A model generated the notes under the pieces. It was not told where the DNA came from and did no database searches. It saw only the letters and a list, made by a program, of their open reading frames with translations. From CAYOSU01 sp964541255 (GTDB lineage: Bacteria > Bacillota > Clostridia > Christensenellales > CAMQZB01), in NCBI GenBank assembly GCA_964541255.1, contig CAZIPL010000026.1, positions 1 to 20,964 on the forward strand: a DNA stretch of 20,964 nucleotides, written 5' to 3'. Positions within the stretch are counted from its first letter, which is position 1; every line of letters starts with the position of its first letter. Below, piece by piece: positions 20,388-20,964 of the stretch. The translations under genes and the position numbers were made by a program.

Positions 20388-20426
20388 CTGTTATCCATTG
20401 AAAAGTCAAAGCAATTGAGTTTTAAC
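20388..20426 (-). repeat. 39-nt inverted repeat, right arm
   Basis: The reverse complement of 9260-9298 with two mismatches. It lies just after the terminator of the binding-protein gene and opens a repeat-only region that runs to the window end. Confidence 0.85.
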
Positions 20427-20467
20427 TCAATAAATTTGCAAAAACGGCGAGCAACTTCTCACAATGT

Positions 20468-20572
20468 AAGAAGTCGGGAACTTGCTTGCGAGGGCTTGGA
20501 ATGAAGTATTGTCAATTTACTGCAATCCCTCAGTCGCCTTGCGGCGACAGCTCCCTTACTAAAGGAGCCTTT
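20468..20572 (+). repeat. Decayed A head followed by repeat B3
   Basis: AAGAAGTCGGGAACTTGCTTGCGAGGG (from 20468) is an A head and H1 whose 3' arm no longer pairs well. B3 follows at 20523-20572 with hairpin GTCGCC-TTGC-GGCGAC and the GCTCC/GGAGC hairpin. This is the third case of B lying just downstream of A H1 sequence. Confidence 0.7.
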
Positions 20573-20586
20573 TCTTCGGCGGGAGT

Positions 20587-20670
20587 AGAACCCCCGCCCT
20601 ACCGGTTGGTGGCGCAATATTAAGCAATGATTTCAAAAAAACATCTCATCACCGTAGGGCGGTGGCTCTG
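20587..20670. repeat. GC-rich repeat C, copy 2, with inverted arm
   Basis: The 27-nt block 20587-20613 matches 34-60. CCGCCCTACCGGT (20594-20606) is the near-perfect complement of ACCGTAGGGCGG (20651-20662), giving a long hairpin with a 44-nt loop. The window-start copy lacks the second arm. Confidence 0.65.
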
Positions 20671-20683
20671 CTGCCGCCGTTTT

Positions 20684-20833
20684 TTAATGCAAGAAGTTTC
20701 TGTTTTGCGTGCAAAGAACAGAAACGCCGCAGTATTTCAAACTAAGAAATACAAAACGATAGTTTTTTTAAAGCATTCTTGCTTTGAAAAGATTTTGTCG
20801 ATAGACAAAAGATTGCTTCTTATAGGTTATAAT
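20684..20833 (+). repeat. Repeat A, copy A5
   Basis: H1 is an uninterrupted 9-bp stem GTTTCTGTT/AACAGAAAC (20696-20725) with loop TTGCGTGCAAAG. H2 AAAAC-GATA-GTTTT (20753-20766). H3 AAAGCA-TTCT-TGCTTT (20770-20785). H4 TTTTGTC-GATA-GACAAAA (20793-20810). The tail CTTCTTATAGGTTATAAT runs straight into the head of A6. The A5 head is incomplete: TTAATGCAAGAAG instead of TTATAATACAAGAAG. Confidence 0.85.
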
Positions 20834-20964
20834 ACAAGAAGTTTACGCATTGCTTGCAAGGTGCGGAAACTTCGAAGTATTTCAAACTTAGAAGCGCGAA
20901 ACGATAGTTTCGTGGCAAAAGCGAAGCATTTGCAAAATGTTTTTGCATTAGCTAAAACATTTAC
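20827..20964 (+). repeat. Repeat A, copy A6 (cut by window end)
   Basis: H1 GAAGTTT/AAACTTC and CGCA/TGCG with an A-G mismatch and the conserved loop (20838-20873). H2 CGCGAAAC-GATA-GTTTCGTG (20895-20914). H3 GCAAA/TTTGC plus GC/GC (20915-20933). H4 AAATGTTTTTGC-ATTA-GCTAAAACATTT (20935-20962), with 11 of 12 pairs. The window stops where the tail should begin. Confidence 0.87.

Noticed and set aside
20587..20830. Insertion sequence or MITE with a recognisable transposase
   Set aside because: The elements look MITE-like, but no transposase, relaxase or target-site duplication could be identified in the window.

Overview
The window looks like a piece of a low-to-moderate GC, anaerobic Clostridia-type chromosome (Bacillota), probably from an uncultured gut lineage. 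The reasons are strong AGGAGG-type ribosome binding sites, intact sporulation genes yabP and yabQ beside divIC, an AraC-type regulator with a PocR sensor domain, a cytoplasmic sulfatase and GH31 enzyme, an LplA-like sugar-binding lipoprotein, and many short intergenic repeats. The exact taxon cannot be named from sequence alone. No prophage, transposase, CRISPR array or rRNA is visible.

Layout. 1-364: array of small repeats. 358-732 (minus): small lipoprotein with a Pro/Ser/Ala/Thr-rich tail. 1156-1446: Dabb-family protein. 1612-3096: DUF1846 protein. 3085-3308: repeats, then a bidirectional terminator. 3458-4270 (minus): PocR-AraC regulator, divergent from a four-gene sugar operon at 4382-8994 (FGGY kinase, FucI/AraA-like isomerase, class II ketose-bisphosphate-type aldolase, DUF4432 epimerase-like protein). 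9085-9298: repeats. 9470-9544: tRNA-Gln(CTG) with its own promoter and terminator. 9854-12418: GH31 glycosidase behind a structured leader. 12579-14378: sulfatase. 14822-17945: yabP-yabQ, a repeat-filled gap, then divIC, a Ppx/GppA-family phosphatase and an M50 protease. 18442-20307: solute-binding lipoprotein. 20388-20964: a dense repeat array that runs off the end.

How it fits together. The four-gene operon is a complete aldose route: mutarotation (DUF4432), aldose to ketose (isomerase), ketose to ketose-1-phosphate (kinase), and retro-aldol cleavage to dihydroxyacetone phosphate plus an aldehyde. It resembles L-fucose or L-rhamnose catabolism with a GatY/KbaY/Fba-type aldolase in place of FucA. 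The GH31 enzyme and the sulfatase both lack signal peptides, so a sulfated oligosaccharide would be imported and trimmed inside the cell. The binding lipoprotein is a plausible importer component. The sulfatase and binding-protein promoters share the 9-mer TGCAATACA exactly 17 bp upstream of TATAAT, which suggests co-regulation.

The most unusual content is a family of roughly 150-bp intergenic elements (called A here) made of imperfect terminal inverted repeats around four consecutive hairpins. Copies differ by paired, compensatory changes in the stems while loop sequences stay fixed. Two smaller elements (B, a three-way-junction palindrome; C, a GC-rich motif) lie next to or within A copies. 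I do not recognise A as a described element.
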